Shown here in pieces: positions 17,528 through 26,331 of a stretch of DNA of 64,000 nucleotides (positions are counted from its first letter, which is position 1; each line of letters begins with the position of its first letter). This DNA is from Mucilaginibacter sp. PAMC 26640 (lineage in GTDB: Bacteria; Bacteroidota; Bacteroidia; Sphingobacteriales; Sphingobacteriaceae). The stretch lies in NCBI GenBank assembly GCA_001596135.1, contig CP014773.1, forward strand, positions 1,488,001 to 1,552,000, written 5' to 3'. Below the pieces are notes generated by a model that saw nothing but the letters and a program-made list of their open reading frames with translations, ran no database searches and was not told where the DNA came from. A program made the position numbers and the translations under genes.

Positions 17528-19459
17528 TTACCTCGCAAGCTTCCCGTTTACCACTCTGTCCATATAATCCTGGATCAGTGCCTTGCAATCTGCAATCCCT
17601 TTGGTCATTTCAGAATTTAACACGGCGGTTTTTAGGTTTTTCTGGAAACCTTTGTCGGCTGCGGCGAAAATACCGGTGATATTTTTACCGTCGAAAAGGT
17701 AAGTATAATTGCCCTGCATAAACTGGTAGATATCACCCGTGGAGTTGATCACCCTTGGTGTTTCGGTGGCGAGGTTGCTGATAAGGCTGCGGCCCCAGGA
17801 ACGAAAGGGTTTATTATACCCAATCAGATCGACAATGGAGGGGTAAATATCCATCTGTGAAGCGAGGTCTGTACGTACCCCCTTCAATGCATAGTTTTTA
17901 TTTGCGCTAAAGAACAGGATTGGCACTGCAAAACGGTTTACTTCTTTGCTGTATTCAGGGTAGTAGGTAAGGCTGGTATGGTCTGCAGTGATTACGAAAA
18001 TGGTGTTGTTGTACCAGGGCTGCGTTTTGGCGTAGTTAAAAAACTCGCGAAGCGAATTATCCGTATACTGTACACATTTATCGATAACCAGCGGTCCGCC
18101 TTTAAAGCGATCAACATATTTTTCGGGCAGGGCGTAGGGATCATGGGAGGAAAGGGTAAACAGCGTAGCCATAAATGGTTGCTTTTGCTGGCCGAGTGTG
18201 CGCCCCATGTATTGGAAGAATTGCTCATCCCAAATTCCCCAGGTGCCGTCGAAGTCTTTTTCGTTATTATACTCATTTCGGCCGTAGTAATGCTGGTAGC
18301 CTAAAATATTGCCAAAACCCTGGAAACCCATAGAACCATCAGCAGCGCCGTGGAAAAAAGAGGTTTGGTAACCCATGCTATCACAAACGGACACAACACT
18401 CTCTATCTTTTGCTTGGCATACGGTGAGGATGTAAACGCCCGTTTAAAGGTTGGGATGCCTGCCAGTACCGAAGACATTGCATGGATAGACTGGCGGCCG
18501 GTAGCGTAGGCATTGGTAAAAAGGAGGCTGCTATCCGACAGCGAATCCAGGAACGGGGTATAGGATTTGAAACCCGGGATACTGCTGCCACGGTTCATGC
18601 TGCCCCAGAACTCGCGCGCCATGCTCTCTAGAATGATCACCACTACGTTCGGCTTTGCCTGTAATTGCCTATTATACTGTTTTATAGGTTTAATGTTGGT
18701 GTTGATATATTGTTCGCTGGTCCAGTATTCCAGCTTGTAATTGTTACTGCCTAAAGTGCGGAAAAGGGCAAAGGGGGTGTTGAGTACGATATCGCCCTGG
18801 TTAGGTATGGTTACATGTTTATAAGCATCCACCATATTGATGGGCCTGGTACTGTGTTTAAAATCGCCCCGGATACCGCCTACCATCAGTACTATAGTTA
18901 CGATGAACATAGCTGCGGAATACAAGTAGTAAATGCCTGGCTTTTGCACTGGGGCTGGCTTAACTTTCACCAGCCTGTACAGCCAAACCCAGCACATACA
19001 ACACAAAATAAAAATAGCGATGATGTACCAGTAAGCCCATGTGAAATGGGCAAAGAGCGCTTTCTTATTGGTCTCGTCGCTGAGCAGATCCAGCGTGGAA
19101 GAATTTGACCGCACCTGGCTGAAGCGGTAATAAATGATATCGATAAAATTGGTTGCGTAAGCCAGCAGGTTAGTAATAAAATACAAAATGCCCAGCCCTT
19201 TTTGAAAGCCGGGGTTGGTATTGACTGTCAGTGGCAGGATGCTGAGCACAATAAACAAAATATTGATATATAGCAATGCAGTGGTATCAAAAGCAATCCC
19301 ATAATAACAGAGTTTGAGGAAAGCCGTTATGGAGTTAATGTCGAAAAGATGAGTGTTGAAAGAAAAGAAAAGTACGCGTGCGATTGTATAAAAAAAGTAA
19401 CACAGCAAAATGCGATAGCATAATGCCCTGTACTCGGCCGATCGAAATGGATTGTTCAT
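17528..19459 (-). CDS. LTA synthase-like membrane sulfatase / phosphoglycerol transferase
   Basis: The 643-residue protein has four to five N-terminal membrane spans (about 1-190) followed by a large periplasmic alkaline-phosphatase-fold sulfatase domain (about 265-570). Visible elements are the metal-binding VVVIILES near 275, the YATGRQS segment expected to hold the catalytic Thr/Ser, FHGAADGS and the metal ligand motif ITADHT. Gram-negative relatives transfer phosphoglycerol or phosphoethanolamine to envelope glycans or lipids, or cleave sulfate esters. The substrate cannot be read from the sequence. It stands alone, convergent with the ArsB-type gene. Confidence 0.88.
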   Translation of the reverse strand: MNNPFRSAEYRALCYRILLCYFFYTIARVLFFSFNTHLFDINSITAFLKLCYYGIAFDTTALLYINILFIVLSILPLTVNTNPGFQKGLGILYFITNLLAYATNFIDIIYYRFSQVRSNSSTLDLLSDETNKKALFAHFTWAYWYIIAIFILCCMCWVWLYRLVKVKPAPVQKPGIYYLYSAAMFIVTIVLMVGGIRGDFKHSTRPINMVDAYKHVTIPNQGDIVLNTPFALFRTLGSNNYKLEYWTSEQYINTNIKPIKQYNRQLQAKPNVVVIILESMAREFWGSMNRGSSIPGFKSYTPFLDSLSDSSLLFTNAYATGRQSIHAMSSVLAGIPTFKRAFTSSPYAKQKIESVVSVCDSMGYQTSFFHGAADGSMGFQGFGNILGYQHYYGRNEYNNEKDFDGTWGIWDEQFFQYMGRTLGQQKQPFMATLFTLSSHDPYALPEKYVDRFKGGPLVIDKCVQYTDNSLREFFNYAKTQPWYNNTIFVITADHTSLTYYPEYSKEVNRFAVPILFFSANKNYALKGVRTDLASQMDIYPSIVDLIGYNKPFRSWGRSLISNLATETPRVINSTGDIYQFMQGNYTYLFDGKNITGIFAAADKGFQKNLKTAVLNSEMTKGIADCKALIQDYMDRVVNGKLAR

Positions 19460-19556
19460 TAAAGTATTGCCTGCTGTTAGCAGGCGGTAATGCTAATAAG
19501 TAATATGGTTATGGCTGACTTTACATCTACTTAATACTGGCGTAAAGTTATGTTAA

Positions 19557-19564
19557 CAAAGTTA
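19557..19564 (-). promoter_or_regulatory. Possible -7 element of the LTA synthase-like gene
   Basis: On the minus strand this reads TAACTTTG, a match to TAnnTTTG, about 95 bases before the gene. No clear TTG -33 element is present at the right distance, so it is a weak call. Confidence 0.3.
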
Positions 19565-19743
19565 GGAAAACTGCAGGTAAATTATTGTCGGGAGATTGTA
19601 AGCATTACCGGAGTGCCGGGAGCAAACAGCGCTTTTAAATTAATGTTCCTGGTGCTTCAGTTACAATAGGCTTGGCCTCTGCTGTTTTACTGTAGTAATT
19701 ATTGCTTTTATAATGCCGATATTTGCGGATTAGAATAATTGAC

Positions 19744-20712
19744 ATGCCTGTAAACGCCAAAGCCCAAACTCCCGTAAAAGAAACCCTGCACCCACGTAAT
19801 TTGCATCGCACCGGGTATGATTTTGACAAGCTGATAAAAGTGTCGCCGGAATTGAAACCCTTTGTGCAGGTAAACCAGCATGAGCTGAAGTCGATAGATT
19901 TTAGCAACCCGGATGCTGTTAAAGTATTAAATGGGGCGTTGTTGAAATTCTTCTATGGAGTAAAGTCCTGGGATGTGCCTGCTGGTTACTTGTGCCCGCC
20001 TATTCCCGGCCGGGCAGATTATATCCATTATATGGCCGACTTGCTGGCAGATGGTAATGGCGGCGTTGTGCCAACAGGGCCAAACGTAAGAGTACTGGAC
20101 ATTGGCGTCGGCGCAAATTGCGTTTATCCGCTAATTGGCAACAGCGTATATGGCTGGCAGTTCACCGGTACCGATATCGACCCGGTTGCCATTAAATCCG
20201 CCAACCAGAACATTTTCCAAAACGGGTTGGAAGGTGCTATAAAAAGCCGACCTCAAACCAATAAGGCCAATGTTTTCAAAGGAGCAATTACCCAGAGTGA
20301 GATCTTTGATCTCACCATCTGCAATCCACCCTTCCACACTTCATTAAAAGAGGCACAGGCCGGTACATTGAAAAAGCTCCAGAACCTCAATAATGGTAAG
20401 CCGCAGGAAGCGGTGCTGAATTTCGGCGGTAAAAACAATGAACTTTGGTGCCCCGGCGGCGAGGTTGCCTTTATCCGCAACATGGCAGATCAAAGCGTAT
20501 TATTTGGTGATAGAGTTTTATGGTTCTCTACGCTCGTATCCCGGAAAGATTCATTAGAGGCAGTTTACCGCGCGCTGAATAAAGTAAAAGCCCTTGAGGT
20601 GAAAACTATCAGTATGGCACAGGGACAAAAAGTAAGCCGCATTGTAGCCTGGACCTTCCTCAACCCGGTTGATCATGCCGACTGGCGCAAACTTTTCTGG
20701 GGTAAAGAATAA
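19744..20712 (+). CDS. rlmF: 23S rRNA (adenine-1618-N6)-methyltransferase RlmF
   Basis: The 322-residue protein counted from ATG 19744; a longer frame from TTG 19723 adds seven residues with no support. The SAM-binding loop reads DIGVGANCVYPLIG and the catalytic N6-adenine methyltransferase motif is NPPFH. The early HPRNLHRTGYDF segment and the overall length match the RlmF family, which methylates A1618 of 23S rRNA. It stands alone between the LTA synthase-like gene and a surface-protein gene. Confidence 0.92.
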   Translation: MPVNAKAQTPVKETLHPRNLHRTGYDFDKLIKVSPELKPFVQVNQHELKSIDFSNPDAVKVLNGALLKFFYGVKSWDVPAGYLCPPIPGRADYIHYMADLLADGNGGVVPTGPNVRVLDIGVGANCVYPLIGNSVYGWQFTGTDIDPVAIKSANQNIFQNGLEGAIKSRPQTNKANVFKGAITQSEIFDLTICNPPFHTSLKEAQAGTLKKLQNLNNGKPQEAVLNFGGKNNELWCPGGEVAFIRNMADQSVLFGDRVLWFSTLVSRKDSLEAVYRALNKVKALEVKTISMAQGQKVSRIVAWTFLNPVDHADWRKLFWGKE

Positions 20713-20778
20713 TACCCGGCGGATAGGGCAGGTGTGTTTTATTTGTTAATTTTAACATTAACTAATTAGCCTGGTTAA

Positions 20779-22281
20779 GTGAAACCCCGCGCTTTTGCAA
20801 CTTTATCCTTCTTGTTTTTCTGCTTTTTTGCGCTTATTGGTGCAGGGCATTGCTATGCCCAAAAAACAATCCCCTCAGTAAGTATTGGTCAACGCGACAC
20901 GTTTAGTAAAACCAGGCCAAAGAATTTGCACGGCTGCACCACCATTGCCATCCTCACTGGTAATACTTGCATCGGCAGTGAGCTAATAGCCAGCGCAACA
21001 GAGCCCATCGCCTCGGTAGAGTGGTTCTATGAAAATCCGGAAACACATATTAAGCAAAGTCTCATTAAACAAACCGGTAGCGGCCCATTCATTTACAAGG
21101 CTGATGTAGCAGGTGGATATGTGTTGAACTTAATTACCTCAGGGGGATGCGAGGTAAACTCCAATGCTATTACGGTGACTGATCTAAAAGTGCCACTGAT
21201 TAAGATCTCCACCAAATCTAGTGTGGTCTGTCCCGAATTCCCCAACCCGGTTTTTACCGGCGTTCCTACGTATAATGGGGAATTCCCTAAATATCAGTGG
21301 AAGGTTAATGGCATAAATGCAGGTGCAGCAACATCGGTCCTCTCCCCATTCTCTGTTTCAGGCTTAAAAAAAGGTGACGTAATTACTTGCGAGATGACCA
21401 GCAGCGATATTTGCATCACCACCCCAACGGTGCTCAGTAATCCCATCACTATAGATGATATCCCGGTTGAAAAGCCATCTGTAACAATTGATTTAACCGG
21501 CGGGGAATTATGTGATGGCGGGTTGCTTACGTTTACCGCGACAACTATCAGCGCGGGCGACGCCCCAGCTTACCAATGGATGGTGAACGGGGTTGATGTA
21601 CCCAATTCAAACGCTGCCAGGTTTACGTCAGGCCAGTTGAAAACCAGCGACCAGGTTTCCTGCAGTATTATTGGCAATGCGCAGGTGTGCCAGGTAACCC
21701 GCGCTGCTGTAAGTTTGCCTTACCTGGTGGTAACCACTCCCCTGATAACCCCCGCAATAGCTATCACTGCAGATCATACAACTGCAGATGCAGGCAGCAG
21801 CATCAGTTTTACGGCAACGGTACAAAATTCCGGGGATCATCCCCTGTATCAATGGATGGTGAATAATGTAGCGGTTGCTGCAACGGGTGGCACATTCTCT
21901 TCAACAGATTTTAAAGATGGCGATGAGATCACCTGCACCTTAATAAGTGATGCGGCGTGTACAAGCTCTAATACGGTTATATCAAATCTGGTATCCGTAC
22001 GAATAGTTCCTAAAACCCAGGTAATAATTCCAAGTACATTTACGCCCAATGGCGATGGCGTTAACGATACATGGGTAATAAGCGGGATTGAAACTTTCAC
22101 AAATTTAAAAGTGAACATATATGACCGCTACGGTCAGCGGGTATTTCATTCTAACGGTTACCCGAAGGCGTGGGCCGGAAACAACAACGCCGGCAGCTCC
22201 TGTGCTTCCGGCGTTTATTATTATTTAATCAACCTCGACGATAAAAAGGATATCTCAGGTTCGGTTACCGTTTTACGATAA
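20779..22281 (+). CDS. Ig-like surface protein with gliding-motility/T9SS C-terminal domain
   Basis: The 500-residue protein uses a GTG start at 20779 and has a signal peptide ending near CYAQ (residue 27). It contains three to four repeated PKD/Ig-like beta domains of about 95 residues marked by the recurrent YQWMVNG/YQWKVNG motif (residues about 170, 270 and 360). The C-terminal ~85 residues form a CHU_C/gliding-motility domain beginning PSTFTPNGDGVNDTW and closing with GVYYYLI. This domain directs export and surface attachment by the type IX secretion system (type B). The role is probably adhesion or surface display. The binding target is unknown. Confidence 0.88.
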   Translation: MKPRAFATLSFLFFCFFALIGAGHCYAQKTIPSVSIGQRDTFSKTRPKNLHGCTTIAILTGNTCIGSELIASATEPIASVEWFYENPETHIKQSLIKQTGSGPFIYKADVAGGYVLNLITSGGCEVNSNAITVTDLKVPLIKISTKSSVVCPEFPNPVFTGVPTYNGEFPKYQWKVNGINAGAATSVLSPFSVSGLKKGDVITCEMTSSDICITTPTVLSNPITIDDIPVEKPSVTIDLTGGELCDGGLLTFTATTISAGDAPAYQWMVNGVDVPNSNAARFTSGQLKTSDQVSCSIIGNAQVCQVTRAAVSLPYLVVTTPLITPAIAITADHTTADAGSSISFTATVQNSGDHPLYQWMVNNVAVAATGGTFSSTDFKDGDEITCTLISDAACTSSNTVISNLVSVRIVPKTQVIIPSTFTPNGDGVNDTWVISGIETFTNLKVNIYDRYGQRVFHSNGYPKAWAGNNNAGSSCASGVYYYLINLDDKKDISGSVTVLR

Positions 22282-22602
22282 TTACGATGCTGCCACTTCT
22301 GCTTTTGGCTCTTGAGCTGTTTTTTTAGCTGGTGCTTTGGTTGCTTTTACAGGTTCGGCAGGTTTAGGCTCAGTAGTTGGCGCAATTGTAAGTGCTATAG
22401 CTTCTTTATCAATCTTAACTTCTGACGATAATTTTTTTGCTAATTGCTTTGCAGCTTTATCTATTTCTTTATTAACCTTTTTTGAGGCAAGGCCCGATTT
22501 GGCAGCCATATCCTTCAATTGTGCGGCAATGCCTGCGCGAAGGCTTTCTTTAGCTGATTTACGTGCTGTTTTTACTAAGGCTTTAAGTTTGTTCTTTTTC
22601 AT
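22282..22602 (-). CDS. Small Lys/Ala-rich basic protein, histone H1-like
   Basis: This 106-residue protein is very rich in Lys and Ala. Residues 1-65 look like an amphipathic helical region with regularly spaced Lys. Residues 70-106 form a disordered Lys-Pro-Ala tail resembling the tails of histone H1 and bacterial H1-like proteins. DNA or RNA binding is a reasonable guess but no defined domain is visible. It has a good Bacteroidota promoter just upstream and ends next to the convergent surface-protein gene, whose stop is adjacent (22281/22282). Confidence 0.7.
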   Translation of the reverse strand: MKKNKLKALVKTARKSAKESLRAGIAAQLKDMAAKSGLASKKVNKEIDKAAKQLAKKLSSEVKIDKEAIALTIAPTTEPKPAEPVKATKAPAKKTAQEPKAEVAAS

Positions 22603-22618
22603 ATCTGCTATTATTCTG

Positions 22619-22648
22619 CAAATATATATGAAGAACAGGTTAATTCAA
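22619..22648 (-). promoter_or_regulatory. Promoter of the H1-like gene
   Basis: On the minus strand: TTG (22648-22646), 19-base spacer, TATATTTG (22626-22619), a full match to the Bacteroidota TTG-N19-TAnnTTTG pattern. The leader would be about 10 bases, which fits highly translated short-leader genes in this phylum. Confidence 0.6.
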
Positions 22649-22691
22649 TGTTATCATTGTGTTAAGCATAATATAAATACTTAACATTGAA
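22644..22691. repeat. AT-rich inverted repeat
   Basis: A 10-base perfect inverted repeat (22644-22653 and 22682-22691). A second, alternative pairing TGTTAAG/CTTAACA uses the same right arm. It lies between the DUF47 gene end and the H1-like gene promoter and overlaps that promoter's -33 region. Confidence 0.45.
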
Positions 22692-22738
22692 CTTATTATG
22701 GAGTTAGTTTAATGCGCCTAAACAAGTAGGCTTGCCAT

Positions 22739-23383
22739 CTACTTATTTTTGATAATTATACTTTCAATCACTACCGTGGCATGTTCGCATTTATCAGTGG
22801 TACGTTCCAGGGCAGCCAGGATCTCGGTGTATTTCAACAATTCTACCGAGTTTTTTTCGGTAGCCATAATGGTGCCTATAGCTGTACCGTAAATTTTGTC
22901 GGCAGCGTCTTCCAGTTCTTTTATCTTATTGCAGTGCTGTATAATTGTATCAGATTCGTCAAGGTCGTTCAAGCCTTTTACCGCAGCCTGCAATTCTGTA
23001 CAGGTTTCAATGATGATACCCGCCAGTTGTTTGATGGCGGGTGCAGCAGGTTCCGACTGAAAAAGGCTAAATCTGCGCGAACAAATATAAAGGTAATCGC
23101 AAATATTATTTATAGCCGATGCCAATGCGTACATATCATTGCGTTCAAAAGGTGCTACAAAAGCTTTAGCCGAGGATAGATATACCTTGTGCTTTACCTC
23201 GTTGCCTATTTGCTTCAGCCGGCTTATCTGGTTAAGTTGTGTATGATCATCACTCTCTGATGTGCCCTCAATTAGGTGGTATAATAATTCTGCCATTTGC
23301 AGGTTGTTGGCACAGGATTGGTCAAATAATTTGAAAAAAGATTGGTCCTTTGGAAGTACAAATTGCAGGAATTTTGATGCCAT
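22739..23383 (-). CDS. DUF47 / PhoU-like phosphate-transport accessory protein
   Basis: The 214-residue all-helical protein matches the DUF47 (PhoU-like) family, with regularly spaced acidic residues in helices such as ELEDAADKIYG and EILAALERTTDKCEHA. Relatives are normally encoded beside a PiT-type low-affinity phosphate permease and tune its activity in the cytoplasm. No pit gene is adjacent here, so the partner must be elsewhere or the role has changed. The 208 bases upstream contain a TAnnTTTG element on the correct strand (23408-23401). Confidence 0.85.
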   Translation of the reverse strand: MASKFLQFVLPKDQSFFKLFDQSCANNLQMAELLYHLIEGTSESDDHTQLNQISRLKQIGNEVKHKVYLSSAKAFVAPFERNDMYALASAINNICDYLYICSRRFSLFQSEPAAPAIKQLAGIIIETCTELQAAVKGLNDLDESDTIIQHCNKIKELEDAADKIYGTAIGTIMATEKNSVELLKYTEILAALERTTDKCEHATVVIESIIIKNK

Positions 23384-23400
23384 CGACGAGCTGTTTGCTG

Positions 23401-23408
23401 CAAACGTA
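23401..23408 (-). promoter_or_regulatory. Possible -7 element of the DUF47 gene
   Basis: On the minus strand this reads TACGTTTG, matching TAnnTTTG, 18 bases before the start codon. No clear TTG lies at the expected -33 distance. Confidence 0.4.
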
Positions 23409-23615
23409 CATAAAGCATATTAAGCCAGTGTTATATCGCTTTAATATTTTAGCAGATGTAACACTTAGCTGACAGCCTGCACCATCTGTTATGTTAAGTG
23501 TTTTCTTTGCTTGTGATCAAAGCAGCAATATTTCGCGTCGCAATCAACCCCTAACATGTCGTTAACACACCCTTGCGGATAGTTTACTGCCATGCACCTT
23601 TGTGCACTGCCGAAG

Positions 23616-23825
23616 ATGATAGAAGTATTTAAAACCAACGTAGATGATGTAGGCCGATCGCGTATGCTGATCCGATTAATTTATGAACGTTTTACAGTAA
23701 GTAAGGTAAATTTCGATCTAGAGGATTGCGATAACGTACTCAGGATAGAGGGCCGGGAATTTTGTGCGGGCAGCATAATTGAATTTTTAAAAGCAAATGG
23801 GCATTGTTGTGAAGTGCTTATCTAA
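23616..23825 (+). CDS. Small HMA-like (ferredoxin-fold) protein
   Basis: A 69-residue protein from ATG 23616; an in-frame ATG at 23592 would add eight residues (MHLCALPK) that look unrelated. The pattern MIEVFKTNV..RSRMLIRLIYERF..KVNFDLEDCDNVLRIEG follows the beta-alpha-beta order of heavy-metal-associated domains but lacks the CxxC metal site. Such proteins are common and uncharacterised in Bacteroidota. It opens a run of small plus-strand genes. Confidence 0.6.
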   Translation: MIEVFKTNVDDVGRSRMLIRLIYERFTVSKVNFDLEDCDNVLRIEGREFCAGSIIEFLKANGHCCEVLI

Positions 23826-23861
23826 CAACCTAAATTCATTTACCATATAAACCAGCATATC

Positions 23862-24272
23862 ATGTCGAAAATTAGTGCGTACATCAATTTTAATAACAAT
23901 TGTAAAGAAGCAATGGGTTTTTACCAGGCTTGCCTTGGCGGTGAGTTAACAATAACCATTGTAAAAGATTCGCCGATGGCAGCAATGTTCCCGGCAGATG
24001 CCCAGGATACGGTGCTGCATGCCGACCTCACCGCCGGGAACCTAAACTTGCTTGGCTCTGATATGCAGGATAAAAACGTTCCCGAAAAATCTGCGGGGTC
24101 CGTATCGCTGGTACTTACTTGTGATAATAAAGCTGCCCTGATGGATGCATTTGAAAAGTTAAGTAACGGTGGTTTGGTAACTTGCCAGCCGGAAAAGTTT
24201 TTTGCCGGAACAATGGGTAACCTGGTTGACCAATTCGGCATCAGGTGGGGCATATTTACGGGTGAAAAGTAA
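23862..24272 (+). CDS. VOC-family (PhnB-like glyoxalase) protein
   Basis: A 136-residue protein of the PhnB/3-demethylubiquinone-methyltransferase-like branch of the vicinal oxygen chelate fold. The typical start INFNNNCKEAMGFYQACLGGEL and the closing VDQFGIRWGI are visible in pieces. The usual metal ligands of true glyoxalases are not all recognisable, as in other PhnB-like proteins, so no reaction is assigned. It precedes a DoxX-like gene by 26 bases. Confidence 0.88.
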   Translation: MSKISAYINFNNNCKEAMGFYQACLGGELTITIVKDSPMAAMFPADAQDTVLHADLTAGNLNLLGSDMQDKNVPEKSAGSVSLVLTCDNKAALMDAFEKLSNGGLVTCQPEKFFAGTMGNLVDQFGIRWGIFTGEK

Positions 24273-24298
24273 TCCGGCTATTACATCAATTAAATAAC

Positions 24299-24676
24299 AT
24301 GAGTTCCAAATCAATTAAAATTACCTATTGGGTGCTTACAGGGGTATTCAGTGCTTTTATGCTAATGGATGGTAGTGCGGGTGTAATGCAGGAAAAAACT
24401 GGACGTGAAGTAATGGCACACCTGGGTTTGCCCGTTTATATAATGATCATAACCGGGGGGTTCAAAATACTGGGGGCGTTTGCTATATTACAAAACAAAT
24501 TTAATATGATAAAGGAGTGGGCTTTTTCCGGCTTTACAATTAACTTTATAGGAGCGTTTGCGTCAAGGGCATTTGTTGGGGATAGCGTCGGGTTGCTTGT
24601 GCTTCCGCTGATCATATTGGCCATCATGTTTGTAGTATACTATTTTTGGAAAAGATACCAACGATTACAGAACTAA
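24299..24676 (+). CDS. DoxX-like four-helix membrane protein
   Basis: The 125-residue protein has four membrane spans. The pattern of a first helix with ...FMLMDGSAG, a GGFKILGAFAIL second helix and a FAFS/TINFIGAF third region fits the DoxX_2 family. Function in Bacteroidota is unknown; relatives are linked with quinone or oxidative-stress chemistry. It lies 18 bases before an SRPBCC gene, a common pairing with small stress-type genes. Confidence 0.82.
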   Translation: MSSKSIKITYWVLTGVFSAFMLMDGSAGVMQEKTGREVMAHLGLPVYIMIITGGFKILGAFAILQNKFNMIKEWAFSGFTINFIGAFASRAFVGDSVGLLVLPLIILAIMFVVYYFWKRYQRLQN

Positions 24677-24694
24677 CTGCCTAACCCACGCTTC

Positions 24695-25237
24695 ATGAAT
24701 ATCGTAATCATCATTTTAATAGTTATTGCAGCCATAATTGGCGTTCTACTTATCGTAGCTATTTTTACTAAAGCCGATTATTCGGTTGAGCGCGAGATTG
24801 TGATTAACAAGCCTGCTAACCAGGTGTTTGATTATATTAAATGCCTGTGTAATATGGATTACTATAACAAATGGGTAATGCAGGACCCGATGGCGCGCAA
24901 AGATTACAAAGGTGAAGATGGAACGGAGGGTTTTATTTACGCGTGGGATAGCGATAACAAAGGAGGCAAAGGCGAGCAGCAGATCATGAAAATAGAGGAT
25001 GCGAAAAAAATAGATATCCGGATTACTTTTGAAAAGCCTTTTGCAGCCGTATCTGATTCTTATCTGGAAACCACGCCCGCAGATCAACGCACTACTTTAC
25101 TAAAATGGGGCTTCGACAGCAAAATGCCTTACCCAATGAATGCAGTATTGATATTTATAGATATGGGTGAGATCCTTGGTAAAGACCTGGATATAAGTCT
25201 TGGAAACTTAAAGCGGATTTTAGAAGATCAAGCGTAA
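24695..25237 (+). CDS. Membrane-anchored SRPBCC (polyketide cyclase/START-like) protein
   Basis: The 180-residue protein has one N-terminal membrane span (about 4-24) followed by a START/Bet v1-like domain. The domain opens with VEREIVINKPANQVFDYI and closes with a long amphipathic helix (LGKDLDISLGNLKRILE). The fold provides a hydrophobic pocket; the ligand is unknown. It probably shares an mRNA with the VOC and DoxX-like genes upstream. Confidence 0.85.
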   Translation: MNIVIIILIVIAAIIGVLLIVAIFTKADYSVEREIVINKPANQVFDYIKCLCNMDYYNKWVMQDPMARKDYKGEDGTEGFIYAWDSDNKGGKGEQQIMKIEDAKKIDIRITFEKPFAAVSDSYLETTPADQRTTLLKWGFDSKMPYPMNAVLIFIDMGEILGKDLDISLGNLKRILEDQA

Positions 25238-25250
25238 GCAAACGGACAAT

Positions 25251-25282
25251 TTGAGTTAATTAGATAAAGAATTATAAGTTTA
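25251..25282 (+). promoter_or_regulatory. Possible promoter before the second DoxX-like gene
   Basis: TTG (25251-25253), 21-base spacer, TAAGTTTA (25275-25282), one base off the TAnnTTTG consensus. It lies 27 bases before the ATG at 25309, in a 71-base gap that could also be read through. Confidence 0.3.
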
Positions 25283-25308
25283 ATACTAAACCAATAAAAC
25301 CAGAACAT

Positions 25309-25686
25309 ATGAAAATCACAATGATTGTTATTCGCACACTGATGGGTCTGTTACTGCTATATGCGTCAATAGCTTATTTTTTCAACTTAAATGGTAAACC
25401 GCCGGTAATGCCGCAACCTGCAATTACCTATAATGCCGGGTTGGCAGTAGTGCACCTCATGACTGTTGTTAAGGCAGTAGAATTGCTTTGCGGTATCATG
25501 TTTATTACCGGCAGATTTGTTACACTGGCTGTGGTACTTCTATTCCCTATCTCGGTAAATATTGTATTATTTCATGCGGTGGTAATGCCTGCGACGATCG
25601 GCGCCGGGGTGTTTATTTTATTGGGGAACCTGTTCCTGGCCTGGTATTACCGTAAAAATTATGTGCCGCTGTTTTCTATGAAATAA
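25309..25686 (+). CDS. DoxX-like four-helix membrane protein (second)
   Basis: A 125-residue protein with four hydrophobic segments, of which helix 3 includes LLFPISVNIVLFH and helix 4 ends at AWYYRKNY. These are typical of the DoxX-like proteins of Bacteroidota. It differs clearly from the DoxX-like protein at 24299, so it is not a recent duplicate. No function can be given. It is followed after 29 bases by a small secreted protein. Confidence 0.75.
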   Translation: MKITMIVIRTLMGLLLLYASIAYFFNLNGKPPVMPQPAITYNAGLAVVHLMTVVKAVELLCGIMFITGRFVTLAVVLLFPISVNIVLFHAVVMPATIGAGVFILLGNLFLAWYYRKNYVPLFSMK

Positions 25687-25715
25687 GATCATCCAAAACC
25701 GGCTATATTTACAGC

Positions 25716-26147
25716 ATGAAAAGAATTTTGCTGTTTATCTGTTTGCTATCCGTAACCGCTGTTAACAGTAAAACTGCACCGCGCACAGATGTTGCGCCCG
25801 AGTTTATGCTGGGGAAATTTAAAGATGATTACGGCATTAAATACGAGATCAGCGATACGCTGTGGGTACAGTTTCCGCACACCAAATACCGTATTGTAAA
25901 GTGGAACGCAAAAGAGCAATACCTGGTAGCACGCAATGGTGACGGAAACCCGGGCGAAGGCGGTTTGTATACCCGGATAGATTTTATGGAGTTTAAGTAT
26001 ATGTCGCCCTGGAAATGGGGCTATTGCCTTACGGCTTATGATGCTAAAACCGATGTAATTGCTGAAAGCATGGCCAAAGCCGATCGGAAACATCCCAAAA
26101 CGGGCTGTAATGGATTCCCATTTTCCCGGATGAAATTGATTGAATAA
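25716..26147 (+). CDS. Small exported protein of unknown function
   Basis: A 143-residue protein with a signal peptide ending near VNSKTA (about residue 20). The mature part is rich in aromatic residues (FMEFKYMSPWKWGYCLTAYDAK) and has two Cys that could form a disulfide. The DTLWVQFPHTKYRIVKW segment resembles conserved hypothetical proteins of Sphingobacteriaceae, but I do not recognise a named family. It is the last gene of the small-gene run and ends 91 bases before a bidirectional terminator. Confidence 0.65.
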   Translation: MKRILLFICLLSVTAVNSKTAPRTDVAPEFMLGKFKDDYGIKYEISDTLWVQFPHTKYRIVKWNAKEQYLVARNGDGNPGEGGLYTRIDFMEFKYMSPWKWGYCLTAYDAKTDVIAESMAKADRKHPKTGCNGFPFSRMKLIE

Positions 26148-26237
26148 TTTCTAGAAACGATTAGCAGGGGTTAAGTGATACTAATCTTACACAAAGCAGT
26201 TAAACAAGCTTGGCCCAATCAGCCACTAATATTCTTA

Positions 26238-26270
26238 AAAAGGCCACGAGTTTAAACTTCGTGGCCTTTT
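26238..26270. terminator. Bidirectional terminator between convergent genes
   Basis: A perfect 12-bp stem (26238-26249 with 26259-26270) with a nine-base loop and T runs on both strands. It serves the small exported-protein gene on the plus strand and the GH20 gene on the minus strand. Confidence 0.85.
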
Positions 26271-26331
26271 GTTTAAAATTTAATTGTGCTCATGGATGAT
26301 TTGCAAACTACAAACCGGCCCGGCAATGTAC

